Source: Verrucomicrobiia bacterium
Lineage (GTDB): Bacteria > Verrucomicrobiota > Verrucomicrobiia > Limisphaerales > DASXHY01
Direction: 5' to 3'
Assembly: GCA_035629175.1 (NCBI GenBank)
Contig: DASPIL010000107.1
Location: forward strand, 62,001 to 126,000
Length of the DNA: 64,000 bases
The translations under genes were made by a program, and so were the position numbers. The notes beneath the pieces are model-generated. The model worked only from the letters and a program-made list of their open reading frames with translations. It was not told where the DNA came from and did not search any database. Shown here one piece after another: positions 25,616 through 34,903 of the stretch (its first letter is position 1; every line of letters starts with the position of its first letter).

Positions 25616-28600
25616 ATGAGAAGAACCCTTTTCAAGGCATTCATTCTGGCCTTCGCGATGCAAGCCATCGCGGATGAACGACCCGTAACGCTCGCAGGCA
25701 CTTGGCGATTTCAGCTGGATCGCTCTGACGCTGGAATCGCGCAGCGCTGGTTCGAACGCGCATTGCCGGATCGGGTGAAGTTGCCAGGCGATCTCAGCCA
25801 GCAGGGAATTGGAGATGCGCCGGGCCTGGAAACCAAATGGATCGGGGGCGTGCAGAAACCCGACTGGTTCAAGGACCCGGCGCTGGCGCCTTACAGCAAG
25901 CCCGGTAACTTCAAGTTCCCGTACTGGCTGACCCCCGAGACGCATTATGCCGGTGCGGCGTGGTACCAGCGCGACATCGAGATTCCACGGGAATGGGAAT
26001 CGCAGCGCGTCGTGCTCACGCTGGAACGGCCGCATTGGGAGACGCGCGTGTGGATTGATGGACGCCTGATCGGCACCAACAATGCGCTGGGAACACCGCA
26101 CGAGTTTGACCTCGGGCAGGTGGCGCCGGGCAAACATACGCTGACCATTCGCGTGGACAACCGGATGATCATCGACGTGGGGGAGAACTCCCACAGCGTC
26201 AGCGATCACACACAGGGCAATTGGAACGGCATCGTCGGCCGGCTGGAGCTTCGCGCAACGCCACTCGTTTGGATTGATGAGGTTGGAACAGTTCCGCAAC
26301 GAACAAATCGTTCCGTTCGCGTGCAGGGCTTGCTGGGAAACAGCAGCAAAAAGCCGGGGCAGGGCAGCGTGACGTTGTCAGTCCGCGAGAAAGGCCACAG
26401 GCGTGCCATTGCCTCGGCGCAGGTGAACGCCACCTGGACTGAGCGCGGCGGAAGCTTCGAAGGGGAACTCGCGTTGGGCAATTCGGCCGAAGCGTGGGAT
26501 GAATTCAATTCCAAGGTCTACACCGTCAGCGCGAGCTTGAATGTTTCCGGCGCATTGCCCGATACACCACGGCACGAGCGGGAAACCGTGGTAGGTTTTC
26601 GCGACATCGGAATCGACGGAACCCAGTTCACCATTAACGGTCGCAAGCTGTTCTTCCGCGGCACACTCGAGTGCGCCATTTTTCCGAAGACAGGTCATCC
26701 GCCAACGGATCTTGGATCGTGGAAACGGATCATGGACGTCTGCCGCGCGCATGGACTGAACATGATCCGGTTTCACTCCTGGTGCCCGCCCGAAGCTGCC
26801 TTTCACGCTGCCGACGACGCTGGCATGTACCTGCAGGTGGAGTGTTCCTCGTGGGCAAACCAGTCGACCACCCTTGGGGACGGAAGACCTGTTGATGCCT
26901 GGATCTATCAGGAAGCCGATCGCATCCTGAAGCACTACGGGAATCATCCGAGCTTCGTGCTGATGCTCTACGGCAACGAGCCCGGCGGACCGAAGCAGAA
27001 TGAATATCTCGACAAGTGGGTGAAGCATTATCGCGCGCTGGATCCGCGGCGGCTCTACAGCAGCGGCGCGGGGTGGCCGCAGATCGATGCGAACCAGTTT
27101 CACGTCACGCCCGATCCGCGCATTCAGCTCTGGGGCCAGGGCTTGAAATCGCGGATCAACGGCAAGCCGCCAGAGACCACGACCGATTACCGCGATTACA
27201 TCAACAGACGCAAGGTGCCGGTCATCAGCCATGAAATCGGCCAGTGGTGCGTCTACCCCAACCTTGATGAGATTCCGAAGTACACGGGTTATCTGAAGGC
27301 GCGAAACTTCGAAATTTTTCGCGCGAGCCTGGAGGCGAATCACATGCTGGACCAGGCGCGCGACTTCCTGCTCGCTTCGGGCAAGCTCCAGGCGTTGTGC
27401 TACAAGGAGGACATTGAAGCCGCCTTGCGCACGCCAGGCATGGGCGGCTTTCAATTGCTGGACCTGCACGACTTTCCCGGGCAGGGCACCGCGCTCGTTG
27501 GCGTGCTCGATCCGTTCTGGGAGGAAAAGGGTTACATCTCACCCGACGAGTACAGACGCTACTGCGACAGTACCGTTCCGCTGGCGCGCCTCTCGCGCCG
27601 CGTGTTCACGACTGAGGAAGCCTTGGAGGCTGACTTGGAGGTGGCTCATTTCGGAGCAGCACCGATGCAGGCGGTGACTCGATGGAAGCTCGTCGGCCAA
27701 CGCCAAAAGGTGCTCGCGAGCGGTGCATTGCCGGCGCGGCGCATCAATGTCGACAACGCGATTGCCCTGCGCCGAATCCGCGTGCCGCTCGATGACGTCA
27801 GCGGTCCTCAACAGTGTCGCCTGGTTGTTTCCATCGATGGAACAATCGTGACAAGCGAGGGCGCACGGCGCCGGTCCGAGCGGGTGTCTGCTGAGAATGG
27901 TTGGGACCTTTGGGTTTATCCACGACACGTCAACACCGAGCCCGCTTCGGACATCATGATCGTCGAGGAGATGAACAGGGCGGCGTTGGGAGCGCTTGAG
28001 GCGGGCGGCAAGGTGCTGCTGATGATTCCACCGTCGCGTGTGAAGAATGCGGACACCAACAAGGTCGCGCTCGGCTTCTCGAGCATTTTTTGGAACACCG
28101 CGTGGACGCATCGCCAGGCGCCTACAACGCTCGGCATTCTTTGCGATCCAAAACATCCGGCGCTGGCTGAGTTCCCCACCGATTTTCACAGCAACTGGCA
28201 ATGGTGGTACCTCATCAACCGCGCGGGGGCGATGATCCTCGACGACATGCCCGCGGCGCTGCGGCCCACTGTGCAAGTGATTGATGACTGGGTGACGAAC
28301 CATCGGCTGGCGTTGCTGTTCGAGGCAAAGGTCAGTGGCGGGAACCTGATGGTCTGCAGCGTGGATTTGAAGAACGAACTGGAAACGGATCCCGTGCGGC
28401 GCCAGTTCCGCCACAGCGTTCTCAATTACATGTCGGGCAGCCGCTTTAATCCACGGGTGCCGCTCACACCCAGCCAGGTGCGAAGCCTGGTAAGCACGGC
28501 GCCGGAAGTGAAAGGGCTGGATGTGCGCGCGGCCGAATCGTCGAGCGAGGAGACCGGATACGAAGCCTCCAATGCGGTTGATGCTGATCCCAACACTCTG

Positions 28601-31387
28601 TGGCACACTGCCTGGACCCCTGAACCAAAGCGCCATCCGCACGAACTGAAGATTCAATTCAACTCAGCGCGTGAATTTAGCGGGGTGACGATCCTGCCAC
28701 GCCAGGATGGGCCGCGAAACGGCTGGATCAGGGAGTTTGTGGTTTACGCCAGCAATGACGGTTCAATCTGGGGTGAGCCGGTCGCGAAAGGCAGCTTTGC
28801 GCAAGACGCGAAGCTCAAGTCCGTTTCATTTGACCGCACAATCAACGCGAAGTTTGTGCGGTTCGTTGCGCTGTCGGGATTTGGGTCGGATCCGCACGCA
28901 TCGATGGCAGAGTTCTCATTGGTGGACGAAGGGGCGAGGGCAGAAATGCGCGATGAACGTGGGATTCCGATTCGGCAGGTGCGGGGATCGGTGTTTGAAC
29001 CAGCAGCCAATCAAGCCATTCCGATCACGGTTGATGGCCGAAGCGGAGGATTAGTCTTCGATGGAGTGGGCGCTGTGAGCGCGGGCGGGTCTTCGCGGTT
29101 GTTGATCGATTATCCCGAACCGCAGCGCAGTGAAATTCTAGATTACCTGTTCAAGCCGAACTATGGTGCGGCGTTGCAAATCCTTAAGGTGGAGATTGGC
29201 GCCGACAGCGACACGACTGCTGGTGCGGAACCCAGTCACGAACGCGAACCGGGCAGCATCAATTGCGGTCGCGGTTATGAATGGTGGTTGATCAAAGAGG
29301 CCAAGGCGCGCAACCCGGCAATCAAATTAGCGGCACTCGCGTGGGGCTCGGCTGGCTGGGTGAATGGCGGGTTCTGGTCGGATGACAACATTCAATACAC
29401 GCTGAACTGGCTTGGATGTGCTGCGTTGAACGGCTATCGCGTTGATTACCTCGGCGGAGGGAATGAGCGCGGCTGGGATGCCGAATATTACATCAGGCTC
29501 GCCGCCGCCTTGAAGCAAAACGGCTTCGGCCACGTGAAAGTGATTGCGAGCGATGACCACAACCCTCCGAACTACTGGAGTGTCGCGACCGCGATGAAGA
29601 ACAATCCCGCGTTTGCCAGCGCGGTGGATGTCGTGGGGCAGCACGATGTCTGCGGCTGGCGGACATTGCAGCGGCATTGCAGCGTGAGTTCCGATGCCCT
29701 CGAACTGAGCAAGCCGCTTTGGGACAGCGAGAACAGCACGCAGGATTATCTCGTTGGCGCGGAGCCGTTGGCGAGGGTGATGACGCGGCACTATCTCGAT
29801 GCGGGGGTGACGGCGAATCTTAACTGGGCGCTTGTCTCATCAATGTATTCCAGTTTTCCATGTGCCGGCACCGGACTGATGCTCGCTGACCGCCCGTGGT
29901 CGGGCTATTACGACGTCGGCAAAATCATCTGGGTTGACGCCCATCTCACGCAATTCACCGAACCCGGCTGGCGTTATCTTGACTCCGCCTGCGGCTACAG
30001 CCAGGGCGGCGCGAGCTTCACTACACTACGATCCCCCGTTTCAGGTGATTACACGATGTTTATCGAGACACTCGATCAATCGCGCAGTGAGACCTGGGAC
30101 GTTTCGATCGAGGGTGGACTCTCAACGCACCCTGTGCAGCTATGGTCAACAGCGATGCGCTCGGCGGATGCTTCGCGGGACTTTGTGCATGTCGGTTCGA
30201 TCGAGCCGAAGAACGGTCGCTATCAGGTGAAGCTGGAGCCTGGCCACGTGTACACAATTTCCACACTGACAGGTCAGGGCAAAGGAGATGCGCGTCCAAC
30301 CGCCAGCGGCGTCGCGCAGATGCCGCTGCCGTTCAGGGAAGACTTCGAAGCCGTTGATGTTGGCCGATTTGCAAAATATTTTTCGGATGTGCACGGCGCG
30401 TTTGAAATTGCTCCTGCTTCAGCCAATCACGGAGGCAAGGTCTATCGCCAGGTCGTATCGCGGGAGCCCGTGATCTGGCATCGCACGAAAATGCAGCCGA
30501 CCACGATCGTGGGCGACCCGCGATGGTGGGGTGATTACGAAGTGAGCGCGGATGCTTTGCTGGAGGGCAAGGGATCCCTGGCGTTGCTGGGCCGCGTTGA
30601 ATCGCAGCAGCACAGTGCCGCGGGATATCATCTGCAGTTCGCCGATTCAGGAGAATGGAAGCTTCTTTCGCAGGACATCCGAGGCGTGGACACGATTCTC
30701 GCATCGGGCACAAATAATTCCTTCGGTGTCAACAAGTGGCATCGGCTCGCGTTGCGTTTTGAAGGCGCGACAATCACTGCGACTCTTGATGGCGCAGTGA
30801 TGGCCCGGGTTAAAGATGACAGCCACACCATGGGCCAGGTGGGGTTTCGAGTCAGTCCCTGGCAGCATGCGCAATTTGATAATCTTCGCGTTGTTCCCAC
30901 CCGTCCTGCGCCGCAACTGCTTGCGCGTTCTGAGATGAAGGCGGTGGCGACGAGTGAGCATGCGATGAACGATCACGGCATGATCCACATTGCGGCCAAT
31001 GCCATCGACGATCGGCTGGAAACCACGTGGCGCTCGGAGTATTCACCCATTGCGCCACTGCCACAATCCGTGACTGTGGATCTTGGGTGCGAACACGCCG
31101 TTCAGGGTCTCATCCATCACCCCCCCATCGCAGGGTTGAGCGATGCAGCCGGCTGCATCACGGAATACAATGTGTACCTCAGCGCGGATGGATCGAATTT
31201 CGGCAAGGTAGCCTCTGGACGGTGGCGCCCCGGCATTGCCGCGCGAACCGCAGCATGGCCCAGCGCGTCCGCGCGATTCGTTAGGCTCGAGGCAACTGCA
31301 AGTTCATCGGGTTCGGCTGTTGCAGTGAGTGAGTTGGATGTCATTGCTTCGTCATCGACCGGATCGTCGAACACGGCGCAACGGTGA
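25616..31387 (+). CDS. Fusion enzyme: GH2 - F5/8C - GH59 galactocerebrosidase-like - F5/8C
   Basis: This 1923-residue secreted protein (signal about 1-21) carries two complete catalytic units. Residues about 22-960 are GH2, paralogous to the upstream GH2, with acid/base Glu455 (MLYGNEPGG) and candidate nucleophile Glu540 (VISHEIGQW). A discoidin-type F5/8C domain follows (about 965-1103). Residues about 1120-1760 match GH59 (GALC): VFDGVGAVSAGGSSRLLIDY, EILDYLFKPNYGAALQILKV, GRGYEWWLIKEAKARNP, and acid/base Glu1284 in GGGNERGWD. The nucleophile is Glu1372 in LWDSENST. The GALC-like lectin end is also present (AQFDNLRV). A second F5/8C domain fills about 1765-1910. GH59 enzymes remove beta-galactose. 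The gene begins 9 bases after the MFS stop; the downstream gene starts 13 bases after its stop. No frameshift joins the parts. Confidence 0.88.
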   Translation: MRRTLFKAFILAFAMQAIADERPVTLAGTWRFQLDRSDAGIAQRWFERALPDRVKLPGDLSQQGIGDAPGLETKWIGGVQKPDWFKDPALAPYSKPGNFKFPYWLTPETHYAGAAWYQRDIEIPREWESQRVVLTLERPHWETRVWIDGRLIGTNNALGTPHEFDLGQVAPGKHTLTIRVDNRMIIDVGENSHSVSDHTQGNWNGIVGRLELRATPLVWIDEVGTVPQRTNRSVRVQGLLGNSSKKPGQGSVTLSVREKGHRRAIASAQVNATWTERGGSFEGELALGNSAEAWDEFNSKVYTVSASLNVSGALPDTPRHERETVVGFRDIGIDGTQFTINGRKLFFRGTLECAIFPKTGHPPTDLGSWKRIMDVCRAHGLNMIRFHSWCPPEAAFHAADDAGMYLQVECSSWANQSTTLGDGRPVDAWIYQEADRILKHYGNHPSFVLMLYGNEPGGPKQNEYLDKWVKHYRALDPRRLYSSGAGWPQIDANQFHVTPDPRIQLWGQGLKSRINGKPPETTTDYRDYINRRKVPVISHEIGQWCVYPNLDEIPKYTGYLKARNFEIFRASLEANHMLDQARDFLLASGKLQALCYKEDIEAALRTPGMGGFQLLDLHDFPGQGTALVGVLDPFWEEKGYISPDEYRRYCDSTVPLARLSRRVFTTEEALEADLEVAHFGAAPMQAVTRWKLVGQRQKVLASGALPARRINVDNAIALRRIRVPLDDVSGPQQCRLVVSIDGTIVTSEGARRRSERVSAENGWDLWVYPRHVNTEPASDIMIVEEMNRAALGALEAGGKVLLMIPPSRVKNADTNKVALGFSSIFWNTAWTHRQAPTTLGILCDPKHPALAEFPTDFHSNWQWWYLINRAGAMILDDMPAALRPTVQVIDDWVTNHRLALLFEAKVSGGNLMVCSVDLKNELETDPVRRQFRHSVLNYMSGSRFNPRVPLTPSQVRSLVSTAPEVKGLDVRAAESSSEETGYEASNAVDADPNTLWHTAWTPEPKRHPHELKIQFNSAREFSGVTILPRQDGPRNGWIREFVVYASNDGSIWGEPVAKGSFAQDAKLKSVSFDRTINAKFVRFVALSGFGSDPHASMAEFSLVDEGARAEMRDERGIPIRQVRGSVFEPAANQAIPITVDGRSGGLVFDGVGAVSAGGSSRLLIDYPEPQRSEILDYLFKPNYGAALQILKVEIGADSDTTAGAEPSHEREPGSINCGRGYEWWLIKEAKARNPAIKLAALAWGSAGWVNGGFWSDDNIQYTLNWLGCAALNGYRVDYLGGGNERGWDAEYYIRLAAALKQNGFGHVKVIASDDHNPPNYWSVATAMKNNPAFASAVDVVGQHDVCGWRTLQRHCSVSSDALELSKPLWDSENSTQDYLVGAEPLARVMTRHYLDAGVTANLNWALVSSMYSSFPCAGTGLMLADRPWSGYYDVGKIIWVDAHLTQFTEPGWRYLDSACGYSQGGASFTTLRSPVSGDYTMFIETLDQSRSETWDVSIEGGLSTHPVQLWSTAMRSADASRDFVHVGSIEPKNGRYQVKLEPGHVYTISTLTGQGKGDARPTASGVAQMPLPFREDFEAVDVGRFAKYFSDVHGAFEIAPASANHGGKVYRQVVSREPVIWHRTKMQPTTIVGDPRWWGDYEVSADALLEGKGSLALLGRVESQQHSAAGYHLQFADSGEWKLLSQDIRGVDTILASGTNNSFGVNKWHRLALRFEGATITATLDGAVMARVKDDSHTMGQVGFRVSPWQHAQFDNLRVVPTRPAPQLLARSEMKAVATSEHAMNDHGMIHIAANAIDDRLETTWRSEYSPIAPLPQSVTVDLGCEHAVQGLIHHPPIAGLSDAAGCITEYNVYLSADGSNFGKVASGRWRPGIAARTAAWPSASARFVRLEATASSSGSAVAVSELDVIASSSTGSSNTAQR

Positions 31388-31400
31388 GGGCAAGACTTCG

Positions 31401-34400
31401 ATGATGGACAAGAATCAGCGCCGGAACGGGATGCAGAGGATCGCGCTGGGTGGGTTTGCGGGGCTGCTGTGTCTCACCGCCTGTTCTGTTCCGGCGCCGC
31501 AGCCTCTCGCGTCGAGTGCACCTCTCGCATGCGAACCTGCGAACGTGTTGGCGATGATGGAGCATGTGGCTGACTGGCAGCTCGCACACCCGGCGCGTTA
31601 TCGAACGACCGACTGGACGCAAGGGGCGCTGTACGCAGGAATGATGGCTCTCGACGGAATCTCTCCCAGTCCGCGCTTTCGTGAAGCCATGCAGCGGGTG
31701 GGTGCCACCAATCAATGGAAGCTTGGTGCGTGGCATTACAATGCCGACGACCACTGCGTCGGCCAGATGTATGCGGAGATGGCGATGCGGCTGGAGGATT
31801 CCACAATCATCGGCCCGATGCGCGCGCAGTTCGACTCGATCCTGGAGAAGCCTTCGCCCGTTGCGCTGCTCGATTTCAGACGACGCGAAGCGGGGGACAG
31901 ATGGTCCTGGTGTGATGCGTTGTTCATGGCGCCGCCCGCATGGACGCGCCTCTGGTCAGCCACCGGAGATCGACGATATCTCGACTATGCCGTTTCAAAC
32001 TGGTGGATCACGTCAGAGTTTCTTTACGACGACGTCGAGCATCTCTTCTACCGCGACAGCACTTACTTCAATCGCATCGAGGCCAACGGTAAACGCGTGT
32101 TCTGGGGCCGTGGGAACGGCTGGGTGATGGGCGGCCTTGTTCGGGTGATCCAGGATCTGCCGGCGGATCATCCCGAACGCGAACGGTTCCTCCGGCAGTT
32201 CCGCGATATGTCGGCGAAGATACTTCAATGCCAGCAGCCGGATGGGCTGTGGCGATCGAGCCTGCTGGATCCTGAGAGCTATCCGCTGAAGGAAACCAGC
32301 GGCTCGGGGTTCAACACCTACGCCGTAGCGTGGGGAGTCAATGAAGGGGTGCTGGACCGTGCGCGTTTCCAGCCGGCGGTCGACAAGGCGTGGGCTGCGC
32401 TCGTCGGATGCGTCACAGGCGAAGGCAAGCTCACCCATGTGCAACCCATTGGAGCCGATCCCAAGAAATTCGACGTGAACCACTCCGATGTGTACGGCGT
32501 CGGCGCGTTCCTTCTCGCAGGGAGCGAAGTATACCGCATGCACGGCGGTCGCGTGCTTTACACGCATCGCGCCAACGCAAAGATTTCCCATGATGGAAAC
32601 GCCGCCGCGTCAAACACAGCCGCAGCAGCGCAATTCCAAAGGGTGGTGGAACGTTATCGTCAGGTCATCCTGCGAAACGATCCGGATTGGTCGCAGGAGA
32701 AAACGACAGCGGCGCAGCCGACGCAATCCGCGAAATGGATTGAATCGCTCGGCGCCGATGGCACATGGCCGGATATCGATTACGCGAATCAGGAACGGGC
32801 ATTCTGGAAAACCTGCATGCATCTCGATCGCGTTCGATCCCTCGCCAGGGCGCTTGTGGATCCACAACACTCGCTGCATCAACACCCGGAACTCGAATCG
32901 GCAGTGTTCCGCGCGCTGGATTTTTGGCTCGCGAAGCGTTTCACAAACCCGAACTGGTGGTGGAACCAGATCGGCGTTCCCGCCATCATGGCAGACGTCG
33001 TGGTTCTCATGGACGAACACTTGAGCGAGCCGCAGCGCAAGGGCGCGCTCGAGGTCGTTGCGCAATCAGGACGCCCGCGCCGCGGCAGTGGCGCCAACAC
33101 CGTCTGGATCGCAGACATTTCCCTGCAATACGCCGCGCTGACTCGCAACGCGGAATTTCTCGCGGAGTGCAGTCGTATCATAGCAGGGGAGATCAACATC
33201 ACGACCCAGGATGGCATTCAGTCCGACTACAGCTTCCATCAGCATTACCAGCGATTGCAGCAGTTCTCGTACGGCCGTCCTTACCTCGTGACGGGCACGC
33301 GCGTGGCCTGGCAGTTGCAGGGTACGCCGTGGGAGATTGCGGAAGAAAAGGCCGGCATCCTTGCAGGCCTGGCGCTGGAAGGAGATCAATGGATGTCTCG
33401 CGGGATTTATACCGTTCCGTCCGTTCTCGACCGCAGCGTGAGCCGGCCAGGCACGCTGAAGTGGGCCGATATTCGGACAACGTTGAAACAGCTGCGCGAC
33501 CTGGTTCCCCAACGCAGCGTTGAACTGAACCGGTATGTTGCGCGGCAGAACGACGTTCGGCGGGAGCCGTTGGTTGGCGCCCGGAATTTTCCAAGGTCCG
33601 ACTTCGTTGCATATCATCGACCCCGGTTTTCGTTTTTTGTGAAGACACTTTCGTCGCGAACATTTACGACGGAGGTTGGATTGAACAGTGAGCATCTGAA
33701 GGGTGGGCTGCAGAATTGCGGCGACCACTACCTGATGAGGGAAGGTGACGAGTATTTCGATCTTGCGCCTGTCTGGGATTGGAATCGATTACCCGGAGTC
33801 ACGTACGCCGAAGGTGCGGGAGTGCCCCAGCGCGACGACTTTGTGGGCGCGGTCACGGATCAGGCGAGCTGCGCGATTGCGATGAACACCCGCTTTGGCA
33901 CGACCAACGAAACCAGGTTGAGCGCGAGAAAATTCTGGGCGTGCCATGGCGACATTGTGGTTTCGCTCGTCGCGGGATTGAAGGCAGACGCTTCCATCGG
34001 AGCCGTTCGGACTGCGATGGACCAAAGCCATCTGCGCGGACCTGTCACGCTTTGTGACTCCAACGGCAGGGTTCGCGAAGTGCAAGGCTCAGCCGAGGGA
34101 ACGAACGCGCGCTGGATTCATCATGCCGGGTTCGTTTATGTGCCGATCGCGGAAAATGCCAGCGTGGAAACAGGAGTTCGGGAAGGCTCATGGCGATCCA
34201 TCAATGCTGCGTTGCCGGACGATCGGGTGAGTGCCCCGGTTTTTTTGCCGTCCATTGAACACGACACGCGTGCATCTTCCAAAGGCTCGGGCTTCGTGAT
34301 CGCGCCGGGTACCGCTGCAGAAGCACGCAAGCTGTTCAAGAATCCTCCATGGCGTGTGCTGCGCAATGACGAAGCAGTTCAGGCCGTCCAGTTCGATGAC

Positions 34401-34709
34401 GGAGCGATTCTCGCGGCAATCTATCAAGCGAACGAAATCGTTTCTGATCTGAGGGTTGACCGAGCCTGCCTGGTCTTGCAGCGCGGAAATCGAATCTGGA
34501 TCGCTGATCCTGCGCAGCGTGGTGGCTGGGTGACAGCGACAATCAAAGGGAAAACGCGACGGGGTGTGCTGCGTCCCGGCGGTTTCACGGCCGAACTCCT
34601 TGAGCCTCCAACCCGCTCTTTGACTGCGGTCGAAGTTTCTACCCTGCCTTCGCGATCCACGTTCCGCCGCTTTGGAAGCGCGGCGATACGGTCCCGGCTC
34701 GCCGAGTGA
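31401..34709 (+). CDS. Fusion lipoprotein: GH105 unsaturated uronyl hydrolase - PL8 polysaccharide lyase
   Basis: The 1102-residue protein has a lipobox (GLLCLTAC), which supports the Met at 31401. Upstream in-frame codons overlap the previous gene and lack a signal. Residues about 45-385 are GH105: TQGALYAGMMALDG, DDHCVGQMYAEMA and RWSWCDALFMAPPAW with catalytic Asp172, then GRGNGWVMGGL. Residues about 415-1090 are polysaccharide lyase family 8: NPNWWWNQIGVPAIM, then GANTVW with Asn566, and DYSFHQHYQRLQQFSYGRPY with His615 and Tyr624. The His-to-Tyr spacing of nine equals that of characterised PL8 lyases. PL8 cleaves uronate-containing chains by beta-elimination, leaving an unsaturated uronate that GH105 removes, so the fusion couples consecutive steps. 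It is the last gene of the carbohydrate operon. Confidence 0.87.
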   Translation: MMDKNQRRNGMQRIALGGFAGLLCLTACSVPAPQPLASSAPLACEPANVLAMMEHVADWQLAHPARYRTTDWTQGALYAGMMALDGISPSPRFREAMQRVGATNQWKLGAWHYNADDHCVGQMYAEMAMRLEDSTIIGPMRAQFDSILEKPSPVALLDFRRREAGDRWSWCDALFMAPPAWTRLWSATGDRRYLDYAVSNWWITSEFLYDDVEHLFYRDSTYFNRIEANGKRVFWGRGNGWVMGGLVRVIQDLPADHPERERFLRQFRDMSAKILQCQQPDGLWRSSLLDPESYPLKETSGSGFNTYAVAWGVNEGVLDRARFQPAVDKAWAALVGCVTGEGKLTHVQPIGADPKKFDVNHSDVYGVGAFLLAGSEVYRMHGGRVLYTHRANAKISHDGNAAASNTAAAAQFQRVVERYRQVILRNDPDWSQEKTTAAQPTQSAKWIESLGADGTWPDIDYANQERAFWKTCMHLDRVRSLARALVDPQHSLHQHPELESAVFRALDFWLAKRFTNPNWWWNQIGVPAIMADVVVLMDEHLSEPQRKGALEVVAQSGRPRRGSGANTVWIADISLQYAALTRNAEFLAECSRIIAGEINITTQDGIQSDYSFHQHYQRLQQFSYGRPYLVTGTRVAWQLQGTPWEIAEEKAGILAGLALEGDQWMSRGIYTVPSVLDRSVSRPGTLKWADIRTTLKQLRDLVPQRSVELNRYVARQNDVRREPLVGARNFPRSDFVAYHRPRFSFFVKTLSSRTFTTEVGLNSEHLKGGLQNCGDHYLMREGDEYFDLAPVWDWNRLPGVTYAEGAGVPQRDDFVGAVTDQASCAIAMNTRFGTTNETRLSARKFWACHGDIVVSLVAGLKADASIGAVRTAMDQSHLRGPVTLCDSNGRVREVQGSAEGTNARWIHHAGFVYVPIAENASVETGVREGSWRSINAALPDDRVSAPVFLPSIEHDTRASSKGSGFVIAPGTAAEARKLFKNPPWRVLRNDEAVQAVQFDDGAILAAIYQANEIVSDLRVDRACLVLQRGNRIWIADPAQRGGWVTATIKGKTRRGVLRPGGFTAELLEPPTRSLTAVEVSTLPSRSTFRRFGSAAIRSRLAE

Positions 34710-34778
34710 AACCTGCCGCTCGCCGTGCGCAAAAAGTAACTGTTAGCCGAAGCCGCTCCGGTCGGCGTTTCGCCGTCC

Positions 34779-34806
34779 TTGACTGAGTGCCGTTGGGCAG
34801 TATGCT
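34779..34806 (+). promoter_or_regulatory. Candidate sigma70-type promoter for the 1874-residue secreted protein
   Basis: TTGACT (34779-34784) and TATGCT (34801-34806) are separated by 16 bases in the gap between the GH105-PL8 gene and the next start at 34904. A short CGGCG-TTT-CGCCG hairpin just upstream could end the preceding operon. The match is moderate and unsupported by other data. Confidence 0.35.
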
Positions 34807-34903
34807 CCGGTCGTGTTCCCCCAGCAAAAACCCGCAGAGGTTTTGTGTTTTCGCGACCACCACTTCAAGGGGACGACGGCTCTTCAATCCAGCAAGGCTA
34901 CTT

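Noticed and set aside
25226-26299. 357-residue minus-strand frame bridging the MFS and GH2-GH59 genes
   Set aside because: It spans two certain plus-strand genes and shows no family sequence.
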